Source: Solimonas sp040066175
Lineage (GTDB): Bacteria; Pseudomonadota; Gammaproteobacteria; Nevskiales; Nevskiaceae
Direction: 5' to 3'
NCBI RefSeq assembly: GCF_040066175.1
Contig: NZ_JBEAAM010000018.1
Location: 1-64,000, forward strand
Length of the DNA stretch: 64,000 bases
This document shows, piece by piece, positions 1 through 8,940 of this stretch. The translations under genes were made by a program, and so were the position numbers. Under the pieces are notes generated by a model that had not been told where the DNA came from, searched no databases, and worked only from the letters and a program-made list of their open reading frames with translations. How positions within the stretch are numbered: position 1 is the first letter of the stretch; the number at the start of each line of letters is the position of its first letter.

Positions 1-116
1 AGTTGTTCCTTTCCATCAGCAAAGCCCAGCGTCCCGCCGCCTGACAGCCCCTCACTCAGACCCACCCTTCAGGCTCATCTCTGGATTGGAAAGGACTGGA
101 ATTTGTCGCGCGCGAT

Positions 117-2609
117 TCAGGTCCCTTTCGGCTTGGCGCGCCGCGTCGGCGGCGCCGCGAGCGGATCGTCCGGCCAGGGGTGGCGCGGATAGCGTCCCTT
201 CATGTCCTTCTTCACGTCGGCGTAGCTGCCGGCCCAGAAACCGCCCAGGTCGGGGGTGACGGCGATCGGGCGCTGCGCCGGCGACAGCAGTTCGACAGCG
301 ACCCGGATGCGGCCGTCATTCACCGTCGGCGTCGATGCGCAGCCGAACATCTCCTGCAGCCGCACGGACAGCAGCGGCGCTTCCGGCGGCCGGTACTGCA
401 GGCGAATGCGTGAACCGGTCGGCACCTCGAGATGCGTCGGCGCGAGGCGGTCAAGGCGCTGCCGGGCCGCGTAGTCGAGGCGCGCTTCGAGGATCGCGCG
501 CAAGTCCAGACGCGCCAGATGCTCGCGCCGCGTGACGCCGGCCAGGTGCGGCCGCAGCCAGTCGTCCAGTGTCTCCATCAGGGCCGCATCGCCGACGTCC
601 GGCCAGTCCTCGTCCGGCCGCCACGCGCGCAGCGACAGCACCCGCGCCTGCCATTCGCGCGCCGCCTCGGTCCAGGGCAGCACGTCCAGGCCCAGCTTGC
701 GGATGCCTTCGAGCATCGCCGGCGCCGTATCGACGCCATCACCCGGCCGCAGCGGCTGGCGTTCCAGCACCAGCGCACCCAGGCGCAACTGCCGCTCGGC
801 GACGACGGCCTCGGACTGCGCATCCCAGGTCACGCTCACCTCGCGCCGCAACCCTTGCGCGTGATCGGCGCGCACGCTCGCCTCGTCGAGCGGCGCGGCC
901 AGGCGGATCCGCCGGTGCGACCCCGGCTCCCAGTGCGCGATCGCCAGCCATTCCCGCTGCGCCAGCGGATCGGTCTCCGGCAGCCGCGCCTCGCCGCCAT
1001 CGACACATTGATACGCGACTTCGCGCACACCGCGATGACCGGGGCGGCGGCGCGCGATGCGTTCCGGATAGGCCCAGGCGACGATGCGGGCGACCTCGCC
1101 GGCATCGGCGACGAGCGTGGTCCGTGCATCCGCGTCCACCCCGAGCAGGCGCTGGAACTGTCGCGCGGCCTCGGCGACGCGCCGCTGCGCGGCCGGCTCG
1201 GCACCCCGGCTCAGGTAGCACTCGACCTTGTCGGCGAGATCGAGGCTGCCGCCGTCGCGCTCGTCGAGCACTGCCGCGACCCAGGCCGCGAGACTGCCCA
1301 GCCCCCGTTCCTGCGCGCGCAGCAGCATGTGCGCCCGTCGCGGGCTCGTGGGCAGACGCGCCAGCGCGCGGCCGTGTGCGGTGATGCGCCCGCGCGCGTC
1401 GATCGCTTCCAGCTCGGACAGCAGTTCGCACGCATGGCGCCATGCGACCGGCGGCGGCGAATCCAGCAGGCGCAGACGCTGCGGGTCGTCCACACCCCAG
1501 GCGGCGAGCTCCAGCGCGAAGCGGGTCAGGTCCACGGCCAGGATTTCGGGCGTGTCGTGGGCGGGCAGCGCGCCGTGCTGATCGGCCGTCCACAGCCGGT
1601 AGCACACCCCCGGACCCAGGCGCCCGGCACGGCCGGCGCGCTGGTCGGCGGACGCGCGCGACACGCGCTGCGTCTCCAGCCGGTCGGCGCCGGCGCCCAG
1701 ATCGAAGCGGGCGACGCGCACCAGGCCGCCATCGACCACGGTGCGCACACCCTCGACGGTCAGGCTGGTCTGCGCCAGGTTGGTGGACAGGATCACCTTG
1801 CGCCGCCCGCGCGGATCGGGCAGCAGCGCGGCATCCTGTTCCTGCGCCGGGAGTTCGCCATACAGCGGAAACACGCCGACGGCGTCGGTCAGGCGGTCCT
1901 GCAGGCTGCGCTGCGCGACGCGGATCTCGCGCGCACCGGGCAGGAAGGCCAGCACGTCGCCCTCGGTTTCACGCAGCGCGCTGACGACCGCCTGCGCGAC
2001 GGCGACACCATGCTCGGCATCGGCCGGTGCCGGCCGATGACGGATCTCGACCGGGAACAGCTGGCCACCGCTTTCGACCACCGGCGCCCCGCCCAGCAGC
2101 CGGGCGACACGCTGCGTGTCGAGCGTCGCCGACATCACCAGCACGCGCAGGTCCGGGCGCAGGGTCTCGCGTGCGTCCAGCGCCAGCGCCAGCGCCAGGT
2201 CGGCGTCGAGCGAGCGCTCGTGGAACTCGTCGAAGATCAGCAGGCCGGCATCGGGCAGTTCGGGATCGGCTTGCAGGCGTCGCGCGAGCAGCCCCTCAGT
2301 GACGACCTCGATGCGCGTGGCCGGCCCGATGCGACGCTCGAAACGCACCTGGTAGCCGACGGTCTGGCCGACCGTCTCACCGAGCAGGCTGGCCATGCGC
2401 CGCGCGGCGGCGCGCGCGGCGACGCGCCGCGGTTCCAGCATCACGATCCTGCGCCCTGCCAGCCACGCTTCGTCCAGCAGCGCCAGCGGCACGAGCGTGG
2501 TCTTGCCCGAACCCGGCGGCGCCGACAGGACCGCGCTGCCGCCCGCGAGCGCGCCGCGCAGCGCGTCCAGCGCCGCCAGCACGGGCAGTTCGGGCAGGGC
2601 AATCGTCAC
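117..2609 (-). CDS. hrpB: ATP-dependent helicase HrpB
   Basis: DEAH-box-type RNA helicase of the HrpB family, presumably cytoplasmic; its substrate is poorly defined even in model bacteria. The 830-residue length fits the family. Motif I (PPGSGKTT, near residue 31-38), motif II as DEFH followed by ERSLDAD (near 126), motif III (MSATLD) and motif VI (QRAGRAGR) are all present. The C-terminal part, ending in a PRHPWPDDP segment, matches the HrpB-specific extension, which separates it from HrpA. The start is GTG (ACG ATT follow); no strong Shine-Dalgarno is visible and no upstream in-frame ATG is better. It lies 49 bp downstream of the TadG-like gene on the same strand, with no terminator seen between. 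Family assignment is firm; the biological role is not known from context. Confidence 0.96.
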   Translation of the reverse strand: MTIALPELPVLAALDALRGALAGGSAVLSAPPGSGKTTLVPLALLDEAWLAGRRIVMLEPRRVAARAAARRMASLLGETVGQTVGYQVRFERRIGPATRIEVVTEGLLARRLQADPELPDAGLLIFDEFHERSLDADLALALALDARETLRPDLRVLVMSATLDTQRVARLLGGAPVVESGGQLFPVEIRHRPAPADAEHGVAVAQAVVSALRETEGDVLAFLPGAREIRVAQRSLQDRLTDAVGVFPLYGELPAQEQDAALLPDPRGRRKVILSTNLAQTSLTVEGVRTVVDGGLVRVARFDLGAGADRLETQRVSRASADQRAGRAGRLGPGVCYRLWTADQHGALPAHDTPEILAVDLTRFALELAAWGVDDPQRLRLLDSPPPVAWRHACELLSELEAIDARGRITAHGRALARLPTSPRRAHMLLRAQERGLGSLAAWVAAVLDERDGGSLDLADKVECYLSRGAEPAAQRRVAEAARQFQRLLGVDADARTTLVADAGEVARIVAWAYPERIARRRPGHRGVREVAYQCVDGGEARLPETDPLAQREWLAIAHWEPGSHRRIRLAAPLDEASVRADHAQGLRREVSVTWDAQSEAVVAERQLRLGALVLERQPLRPGDGVDTAPAMLEGIRKLGLDVLPWTEAAREWQARVLSLRAWRPDEDWPDVGDAALMETLDDWLRPHLAGVTRREHLARLDLRAILEARLDYAARQRLDRLAPTHLEVPTGSRIRLQYRPPEAPLLSVRLQEMFGCASTPTVNDGRIRVAVELLSPAQRPIAVTPDLGGFWAGSYADVKKDMKGRYPRHPWPDDPLAAPPTRRAKPKGT

Positions 2610-2658
2610 GTTGCGGCTCGCTTGCAGGCCGCATAGTGTAGGTGAGCGCGGGTGCGCC

Positions 2659-4620
2659 TCAGGGCGTCGGCGGCAGATCCATCGAAATGATGCGCACGCT
2701 GTCGATCGCCACCGTGTTCATCGTCACCGTCGCGCTGCCGATCTCGACGCCGAGCAGCTTGAGCAGGGGATCGAGCAGCGAATCGACCAGCGCACCGGTC
2801 GGCGACAGGATCGTGCCCAGCAGCGCCACGACGGGATTGAGCACTGCGTCGAGGATGTTGCCGACCGGGATCGACAGCGTGCAGATGCCGAGGACCTTGA
2901 GCAGGCAGATGCTGCTGCCCGCATCCGGATGATCGGGATCGGTGGCGGTGATCGACAGGCTGTTGAACAGCGACGACACCGTGCCGCCAATCAGGCCGGT
3001 CGAACCGACGGTCTGCGGATTGTCGGCCACGGACGCGGCCGGCGGCACGCCGTCGGCCTGCCAGTAGGGGGTCGGCTCGTGCTCGATCCACTGGAAGCTG
3101 CTGACATCGCGCGGCAGCGGCTGCTTCGCGGCACTGCCGACCGTGGTCTGCGCCGGCCCCGCCAGGAACAGGTTGACCTTGATCTGCGCCAGCAGGCCGC
3201 CGAGCAGATTCACCGTGACACCCAGCAGCTGCGCGGCGCCATTGCTCAGGGCCGGCGCGCTGAGCGGGTTGCCGGAAAACGTGCCGAGCTTGAGATCGGC
3301 CACCGCGGCGCGCGCGCTCAGCTCGGTCACCAGATCCGGACTGGCGCTGCGCGGACAGCGGATGCGGTCGAGATAGGCCGCGGCCTGGGCGACATCCAGG
3401 TCCAGGCCGAGATTGAGGGGTGTGACGGACACCGAGCCGATCAGTCCGCCACCGAGCAGCAGCGTCAGCGCGTTGGTGACCGTGCTCAGGGCGTCCACCT
3501 GCATACGCAGCATCAGGCGGATCTGCGCAGTGCGTGCCTCCGCTTCGCCGGGACGCCCCATGCCGCTGAACTGCGCAGGCTCCAGCACGCGCAGGAAGAC
3601 CTGGAGCGTCGTCACGCCCGGGATCGAGACCGCAACCGGCAGTGCGATCGGCGTCGTCGCGCCGGACGCATCGGCGTTGGCCGCGGCGCCTGCGGCGATC
3701 AGCAGATCGAGCAGGTTGATCGACGCCACGTCGGCGCCGTGTTCGTCCACGGTCGGGAACAGCAGGCCCAGCGGAACGGGGTTGTTGCTTCCCGACTGCG
3801 CCGCCGTGGCGAGGCTGTGCAGCAGCGAGACCACCGTGCCATTGGCGGTACCGGTCAGGGCGTCGGCGAGCCCCTGGAGCAGGCTGCCGAGCAGCGGGTT
3901 CTGGGTGCTCAGGGCCAGCGGGTCCGACAGATCGTGCGCATCCAGGCCGATCGCCGTGGCGAGCACCCCGAGCGGAATGCGGACGCCCGCGAGTCCGTTG
4001 TAATCGGCCGCGGTCAGGCTGACGCTGCTGCCCAGCAGGCCGGACAACAGGGCGTTGGCGATGCCGCCGTCGAGCGCGAGCAACCCGCTGCCGACGAAAA
4101 AGCTGCCGACGGCCGCCTGCTCGGCCGTCGCCGAGGCGGTGAGAAAGCGGCCCTGCTGCGAAGGCAGGATCGGCAGGAACGGTTGCGGAAACGGCTGTCG
4201 CAGGGTCACGCGCACCGCTTCGGCGTTCGCGGCCAGCGTCGATTCCAGACTGCGGTACGGACCGGGATGCGTCTCGTCGGCGGAATTGACGATGGTGGTG
4301 CCAAGATCGACCTGGGTCGCCGCCAGCGCGTCGGAGGCGACGCCGTTGCTGAGCAGGGTCTGCTGGACCAGCGCCTCGATGTCGGCCTGCGTCGGCGTCC
4401 CCTCGATCGACTCCACCGCGCAGCCGCCGACGACGCGCGCGGCGTCGAGCGCAGCGAGGTTGGCCTGCTTCTGCAGCGCCGTCTGCGCCCAGTACATGCG
4501 GCCGATCTCGATGGCGAACATCACCGCGGTGATCGCGGCGAGCAGGGCGATGGCGGCGAAAACCGCGGCAGCGCCGCGTTGGGCCCGCCTTCCGTTGCGG
4601 AAATCTGTGTGCGCCTTCAT
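2659..4620 (-). CDS. TadG-like membrane-anchored protein, orphan
   Basis: 653-residue protein with a short basic N-terminus (RNGRRAQRG), one hydrophobic helix (about residues 17-37), then IEIGRMYWAQTALQKQANLAALDAAR. That arrangement is typical of TadE/TadG pseudopilin-like proteins exported by Tad (tight adherence) secretion systems. The large remainder is rich in Leu, Gly, Ser, Thr and Ala with repeated LLG-type segments, has few charged residues, and contains only a handful of Cys. A start at 4620 is supported by GTAGGGGCAC just upstream. No other tad or flp gene lies nearby, so it is an orphan that must use machinery encoded elsewhere, if it is functional. The N-terminal family is recognisable; the function of the C-terminal 550 residues is unknown. 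Confidence 0.75.
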   Translation of the reverse strand: MKAHTDFRNGRRAQRGAAAVFAAIALLAAITAVMFAIEIGRMYWAQTALQKQANLAALDAARVVGGCAVESIEGTPTQADIEALVQQTLLSNGVASDALAATQVDLGTTIVNSADETHPGPYRSLESTLAANAEAVRVTLRQPFPQPFLPILPSQQGRFLTASATAEQAAVGSFFVGSGLLALDGGIANALLSGLLGSSVSLTAADYNGLAGVRIPLGVLATAIGLDAHDLSDPLALSTQNPLLGSLLQGLADALTGTANGTVVSLLHSLATAAQSGSNNPVPLGLLFPTVDEHGADVASINLLDLLIAAGAAANADASGATTPIALPVAVSIPGVTTLQVFLRVLEPAQFSGMGRPGEAEARTAQIRLMLRMQVDALSTVTNALTLLLGGGLIGSVSVTPLNLGLDLDVAQAAAYLDRIRCPRSASPDLVTELSARAAVADLKLGTFSGNPLSAPALSNGAAQLLGVTVNLLGGLLAQIKVNLFLAGPAQTTVGSAAKQPLPRDVSSFQWIEHEPTPYWQADGVPPAASVADNPQTVGSTGLIGGTVSSLFNSLSITATDPDHPDAGSSICLLKVLGICTLSIPVGNILDAVLNPVVALLGTILSPTGALVDSLLDPLLKLLGVEIGSATVTMNTVAIDSVRIISMDLPPTP

Positions 4621-4734
4621 GTGCCCCTACCCGCTGCCAGCTGGACCGCAGCTTTGCAGGCTTGCGCGCCGATTCCGCGGCCCGGCCGTTCGGCGGTGCC
4701 GGACAGCCGACGAAGTGCGCTGCAGCAGACCGGC

Positions 4735-5457
4735 TCAGGCGCCCCGGGCGTAGGCCAGCAAGCCCTCCAGCACCAGGTGCGGGCGGTGTTCCCAGTCCGT
4801 CGGCAAGTGCGGGCACAGCAGGCCGGCGTCGCCGCCGGTGATCAGCCGTCGCGCGGGCGCCCCCGCCGCCACCGCTCCGCGCTCGATCGCCCCGAGACAG
4901 GCCAGAAACGCGCCCTCACGCACGCAGGCCTCGGTGTTGCGCCCGAACCGGGCCTGGTAATGCGCCGGGCTGGCGCGCGTCTCGAAACGCGTGTGCCCCA
5001 GCGTCGCGCGCTGCTGGGTGTGCAGGCCGGCACAGATCACGCCACCCAGGTGCTGGCCGCGCCCATCGACGCCATCAATCGTCAACGCCGTGCCGGCATC
5101 GACCACGCAGAACGCCGACGGCTGCTCGGCCCAGGCGGCGATCATCACCAGCCAGCGGTCCACGCCCAGGCGCTGCGGCTCGTCGTAGGCACTGCGCAGT
5201 CCGCGCCACTGCGCCGTGCTGCGCGCGAACTGAGGGTCGAGGCCGTAGCGCTGCCGCAACGCCTGGGCCAGCGCCGCCTCGTGCGCCGCGCCGGTGACGT
5301 GGGCGACCCAGATGCCATCCGGCACGTCCGGCGGCAACTCGACCACCGTCGCCGCCGGATCGCCGTGATGCAGCGCGGCACCCGTGTGCAGCAGTCCGTC
5401 GCCGCTGGCCAGCGCCCACTTCAGGCGCGAATTGCCGATGTCGAGCAGCAGGTTCAT
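4735..5457 (-). CDS. coaX: Type III pantothenate kinase
   Basis: Phosphorylates pantothenate as the first step of CoA synthesis in the cytoplasm. At 240 residues it has the usual CoaX size. Diagnostic motifs are the N-terminal phosphate-binding LLDIGNSRLKWA, GVDRWLVMIAA in the middle, and VVDAGTALTIDGVD followed by GGVICAGL. Type III kinases use this ASKHA fold and are not feedback-inhibited by CoA in the family members studied. It starts 8 bp after the birA stop, so the two are very likely co-transcribed, a pairing common in Proteobacteria. The separate coaBC gene in this window provides the next two steps of the pathway. Confidence 0.96.
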   Translation of the reverse strand: MNLLLDIGNSRLKWALASGDGLLHTGAALHHGDPAATVVELPPDVPDGIWVAHVTGAAHEAALAQALRQRYGLDPQFARSTAQWRGLRSAYDEPQRLGVDRWLVMIAAWAEQPSAFCVVDAGTALTIDGVDGRGQHLGGVICAGLHTQQRATLGHTRFETRASPAHYQARFGRNTEACVREGAFLACLGAIERGAVAAGAPARRLITGGDAGLLCPHLPTDWEHRPHLVLEGLLAYARGA

Positions 5458-5465
5458 GGGCGCCC

Positions 5466-6443
5466 TCAGATTCGCACGCTGACCTCGCCGGAATGCAGCC
5501 GGTGCCGCTGCCCGGCGGCCTCGACGATCAGCGCGCCGTCGGCATCGACGCCGCAGGCGCGCCCCTCGAAGCCATGCTCGCCCTGCAGCACGCGCACGAC
5601 GCGGTCGCGCGTGACGTCGAACACCGCCCAGGCCGCGGCCCAGGGCGCGAAGCCGCCCGTTCCGTAGCGTGAAAACAGCTCATGCAACGCGCGCAGCAGT
5701 TCGATCGCCAGCGCGTTGCGGCTCAACGGCGACCGGCCGGCCGCGCGTAGCGCCTCGTCGAGATTGATCCAGGGCTGCTGCACCTGATCGTCCGGCAGCG
5801 CCGGCACGCACAGGTTGAGACCGATGCCGGCGACGATGCGACAGCGCCCGCCCGCCTCGCCCCGGTGTTCGAGCAGGATGCCGCCGAGCTTGCGGCCGGC
5901 GACCTGGATGTCGTTGGGCCACTTCAGGCCCACCGCGGCGAGACCCTGCGCGCGCAGCACCTGCGCGCAGCACACGCCCACCGCCAGCGGCAGCGCGCCC
6001 AGTTGCGGCGGAATCGCGTCGAAGGACCAAGCCAGCGACAGCGCCAGCTGCGCGCCGAACGGCGACACCCAACTGCGTCCGCGCCGGCCGCGGCCGGCGG
6101 TCTGCAGTTCGGCGAGGAAGACTTGCGGGTCGGCGTCCGCCGGCGCGGCCATCGCCTGCGTGCTGGTCGAATCGGTGACGGTCAGCACGGAGATGCGCAG
6201 CTCGGGCAGCGCCGCCTGCAGGCGTTGCGCGTCGAGACGCTCGATCGCGTTCGGCAGCCGGTAACCCAGCCCCGTGCGTGCCTCGACCGACAGCTGCCAG
6301 TCGGCCAGCCGCGCGATGCGCTTGGCCAGCGCCGCGCGGCTGATGCCGGCGGCCTGCGCCAGATCCTCGCCGGAATGCCACTGGCCGTCGGCCAGTCGAT
6401 CGACCAGCGCCAGCAGTTCCGTCTCGCTCAGTGCGTGAGCCAT
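5466..6443 (-). CDS. birA: Biotin--[acetyl-CoA-carboxylase] ligase / biotin repressor
   Basis: Activates biotin to biotinyl-AMP and attaches it to the AccB subunit of acetyl-CoA carboxylase. I set the start at ATG 6443 (MAHALSETELL), giving 325 residues. The N-terminal 60 residues form a winged-helix-like segment (HSGEDLAQAAGISRAALAKRIARL), so it is probably a class II BirA that can also repress biotin genes. The ligase core carries GRGRRGRSWVSP (adenylate loop) and LKWPNDIQVAGRKLGGIL (KWPND motif), followed by the small C-terminal SH3-like domain. It overlaps the end of plsY by 16 bp, so translation is probably coupled. No biotin operator was searched for outside the window. Confidence 0.96.
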   Translation of the reverse strand: MAHALSETELLALVDRLADGQWHSGEDLAQAAGISRAALAKRIARLADWQLSVEARTGLGYRLPNAIERLDAQRLQAALPELRISVLTVTDSTSTQAMAAPADADPQVFLAELQTAGRGRRGRSWVSPFGAQLALSLAWSFDAIPPQLGALPLAVGVCCAQVLRAQGLAAVGLKWPNDIQVAGRKLGGILLEHRGEAGGRCRIVAGIGLNLCVPALPDDQVQQPWINLDEALRAAGRSPLSRNALAIELLRALHELFSRYGTGGFAPWAAAWAVFDVTRDRVVRVLQGEHGFEGRACGVDADGALIVEAAGQRHRLHSGEVSVRI

Positions 6444-7075
6444 CGTCGCCACACCATCGCCCTGTCGAAGCGGTGTTCGGTTCCGGCAAACAGCCGCCGG
6501 ACGTTGTCGCGGTGCTTCCAGATCACCAGCGCCGCCATCGCCAGCGTGAATGCGCCGGCGGCGGAGAAGATGCCCGCCGCGCTGAAGCAGGTCACGTAGA
6601 GAATCGCGACCAGGGTCGCGACGATCGTCGCCAGGCTGACGTAACCGCTGAGCACGACGACGAGCACGAAGCTGCCGAGCAGCCATGGCAGCGATGCGGT
6701 CAGCAGCGTGCCGAACACGCCGGCGAGCGTCGCCACGCCCTTGCCGCCACGAAAACCCGCAGTCACCGGGTAGCAGTGCCCCAGTGCGACGGCGACGCCG
6801 CAGACATAGGCCTGCTCGCCGCGCGCCAGCAGCGGCTGGCCGATCACCGGCAGCTGCGGGACCAGCGCGCTGGCCAGCACGCCCTTGAGCACGTCGATCG
6901 CCAGCACCGCGAGCGCGAACTTCGCCCCCTGCGTGCGCAGCGCGTTGGTCGCGCCCAGGTTGCCGCTGCCGAGCTTGCGCAGGTCGATGCCGCCGCGCAG
7001 TGCGCCGATCACCTGTCCGCCCATCACCGTGCCGATGAGATAGGCGAGCAGCGTCTGCAGGATCGTGTCGATCAT
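6428..7075 (-). CDS. plsY: Glycerol-3-phosphate acyltransferase PlsY
   Basis: Inner-membrane enzyme that transfers the acyl group from acyl-phosphate to glycerol-3-phosphate, the first step of phospholipid synthesis. The 215-residue protein has about five hydrophobic segments. The three conserved loops of the family are visible: LRKLGSGNLGATNALRTQG, the LDVLKG-like region (IDVLKGVLASALVPQL), and GHCYPVTAGFRGGKGVATLAG. Its ATG overlaps the stop of the M61 peptidase gene by one base (TGATG), and its own 3' end overlaps birA. The four genes from the peptidase to coaX are therefore probably one transcript. A matching plsX is not in the window. Confidence 0.95.
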   Translation of the reverse strand: MIDTILQTLLAYLIGTVMGGQVIGALRGGIDLRKLGSGNLGATNALRTQGAKFALAVLAIDVLKGVLASALVPQLPVIGQPLLARGEQAYVCGVAVALGHCYPVTAGFRGGKGVATLAGVFGTLLTASLPWLLGSFVLVVVLSGYVSLATIVATLVAILYVTCFSAAGIFSAAGAFTLAMAALVIWKHRDNVRRLFAGTEHRFDRAMVWRRWLTH

Positions 7076-8871
7076 CAGGCCCCCAGCCAGTCCTTGCGGC
7101 GTTCGAGCACCGCGCCCGTCGCATCGGCGAGCGTCAGCACCCAGGTGTCGGCGCGCGCCGGCGCCGGGGTGAGGTCGAACTGCAGCAGCGCATCGTCGCG
7201 GAACACGTGCAGGGCGACACTGCGTCCGGGTTGCAGCCGCATCAGCGCCTCGCTCCAGCCGGCGCCGGTCACGCGCCAGCCGTCGAGCGCGACCAGCTGG
7301 TCACCGGCCTGCACGCCCGCCCGCGCCGCCGGACTGGCGCTGAGCACGCTGGCGATGCGCGTGTCGCCGGCGCGCAGTTGCAGGCCCGTCCACACCGGCA
7401 GCGGGGTCTTGTTCGAACGCCCACCGTCATCCTTGTCGCCATGTGGCGCACGACGCGCCACGTGCACGCCGAAATCGGTCAGCAGTTCGGCCAGCGGCAG
7501 CGGCTCGGTCGAGCGCAGCGCGCGATCGAAGAACGCACGCAGATCCAGGCCCGAGACCTCCTGCGCCAGCGCTTCCAGCCCGCCCTCCGGCACCGGCACG
7601 CCCGGCGCGCCCCAGCGTTGCCAGGCGGCACGCATGACGTCGTCGAGCGTCTTCGTCGAACCCACGCGCAGCCTCAGGTCCAGGCACAGCGCGGCGAGCG
7701 CACCCTTGACGTAGTAGCTGACCGTCGCGTTCGGGCTGTTCTCGTCCGGCTGGTAGTACTTGGTCCAGGCCTCGAAGCTGGCGTCAGCGAGCGTCTGCAC
7801 CAACGCGCCGGGCGCGCGCTCGATGCGCGTCGCGTTCTCGGCGACCAGATCCAGATAGGTCGCCGCATCGATGAGGCCCGCGCGCAGCAGGAACAGGTCG
7901 TCGTAGTACGAGGTCACCCCCTCGTAATGCCAGAGATCGCGCGTGTACGCCTCCGCGCCGAGATCCGACTCGGCGAAGCGCTGCGCGGTGATGCGCTTGA
8001 CGTTCCACAGGTGGAAGTACTCGTGGCTGCACAGGCCGAGAAAGCCGCGGTACTCCTTGCTCAGGCCGGTGTCACCCGGACGCGGCAGGTCCTTGCGGCT
8101 GCAGATCAGCGCGGTCGAACTGCGGTGTTCGAGGCCGCCGTAGCCGCTGCCAACGACGTTGGCCAGGAACAGGTACTGCTCGAAGCCCGGTCCGCGCCCC
8201 GGCTGCTGGCCGAACAGTTCGCGTTCGACGTGGCAGATGCGGCGCAGGTCGGCGACGAGCCGCGCGCGGTCCGGCTCGCAGCGCCCGGACAGCACCAGCG
8301 CGTGCGGGATGCCGTCCACGTCGAAGTCGAGGCGTTCGAAGCGGCCCATCTCGACCGGATGGTCGATCAGCGACTCGTAGTCGTCGGCGTGATAACGGCC
8401 GAAACCGGCGGCATCGACATCGATCGCCGCCAGCGTCGTGGCGACGCGCCAGTCGGCGCACAGCGGGTCGTCCGGCCGTTGCAGCACCACCTCGAAGCCG
8501 CCCCGTTCCATGCCCTGCGGGCAGTAGAACAGCGAACTGCCGTTGAAGAAGCCGCGCTGCAGGTCCAGGTACGCCTTGCGCACCGACGCGTCGAAGGCGT
8601 GCACGCGATAACGCAGCGTCAGCGCACCGGCACAGGGCGCGACGCGCAGCGAGCGCTTGTCGAGGCGCTCGACCGCCAGCGCCCGCCCATAGCACTCGGC
8701 CGACACATCGACGACATGCTTGGCGAAATCGCGCACCAGATAGCTGCCGCGGATCCACGACGGCAGGCGGAACGTCTGCCCGGCGGGATCGGGACGGTCG
8801 ATGCTGCAGCGGACTTCGAACAGATGCTCGCGCGGCGCGGCCGGGCGGACGTGGTAACGGACGGCGGACAT
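7075..8871 (-). CDS. M61 family metallopeptidase with PDZ domain
   Basis: 598-residue zinc peptidase of the glycyl-aminopeptidase (M61) family. The N-terminal 180 residues form the family's beta-rich domain. The catalytic segment SHEYFHLWNVKRI carries HEYFH (HExxH) and is followed by LWHYEGVTSYYDDLFLLRAGL, where the Glu of YEG is the third zinc ligand. A C-terminal PDZ domain (about residues 480-560, ASPAARAGVQAGDQLVALDGWRV) is typical of the long members. No signal peptide is apparent, so it is probably cytoplasmic. The first gene of a tight cluster with plsY, birA and coaX; a functional link to those is not obvious. Confidence 0.93.
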   Translation of the reverse strand: MSAVRYHVRPAAPREHLFEVRCSIDRPDPAGQTFRLPSWIRGSYLVRDFAKHVVDVSAECYGRALAVERLDKRSLRVAPCAGALTLRYRVHAFDASVRKAYLDLQRGFFNGSSLFYCPQGMERGGFEVVLQRPDDPLCADWRVATTLAAIDVDAAGFGRYHADDYESLIDHPVEMGRFERLDFDVDGIPHALVLSGRCEPDRARLVADLRRICHVERELFGQQPGRGPGFEQYLFLANVVGSGYGGLEHRSSTALICSRKDLPRPGDTGLSKEYRGFLGLCSHEYFHLWNVKRITAQRFAESDLGAEAYTRDLWHYEGVTSYYDDLFLLRAGLIDAATYLDLVAENATRIERAPGALVQTLADASFEAWTKYYQPDENSPNATVSYYVKGALAALCLDLRLRVGSTKTLDDVMRAAWQRWGAPGVPVPEGGLEALAQEVSGLDLRAFFDRALRSTEPLPLAELLTDFGVHVARRAPHGDKDDGGRSNKTPLPVWTGLQLRAGDTRIASVLSASPAARAGVQAGDQLVALDGWRVTGAGWSEALMRLQPGRSVALHVFRDDALLQFDLTPAPARADTWVLTLADATGAVLERRKDWLGA

Positions 8872-8883
8872 GGACGGACGATG

Positions 8884-8921
8884 CGGATCGGGCGCTCATT
8901 ATGAAGCGAGCGCCCGATCCG
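8884..8921. repeat. Perfect 14-bp inverted repeat between receptor and peptidase genes
   Basis: CGGATCGGGCGCTC (8884-8897) and its exact complement GAGCGCCCGATCCG (8908-8921) flank a 10-nt loop. It lies between the stop of the TonB-dependent receptor (8941) and the start of the M61 gene (8871), both on the minus strand. No T-run follows on either strand, so it is not a textbook intrinsic terminator. It could stabilise the receptor mRNA 3' end or separate the two transcripts. Confidence 0.6.
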
Positions 8922-8940
8922 GTCCGCCTGCCGTGGCGCG

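Noticed and set aside
432..5667. Very long open frames on the plus strand opposite hrpB, the TadG-like gene and coaX
   Set aside because: Their translations are rich in Arg, Ala, Gln and His with no domain motifs, and they mirror real genes in other frames. This is the usual artefact of high GC.
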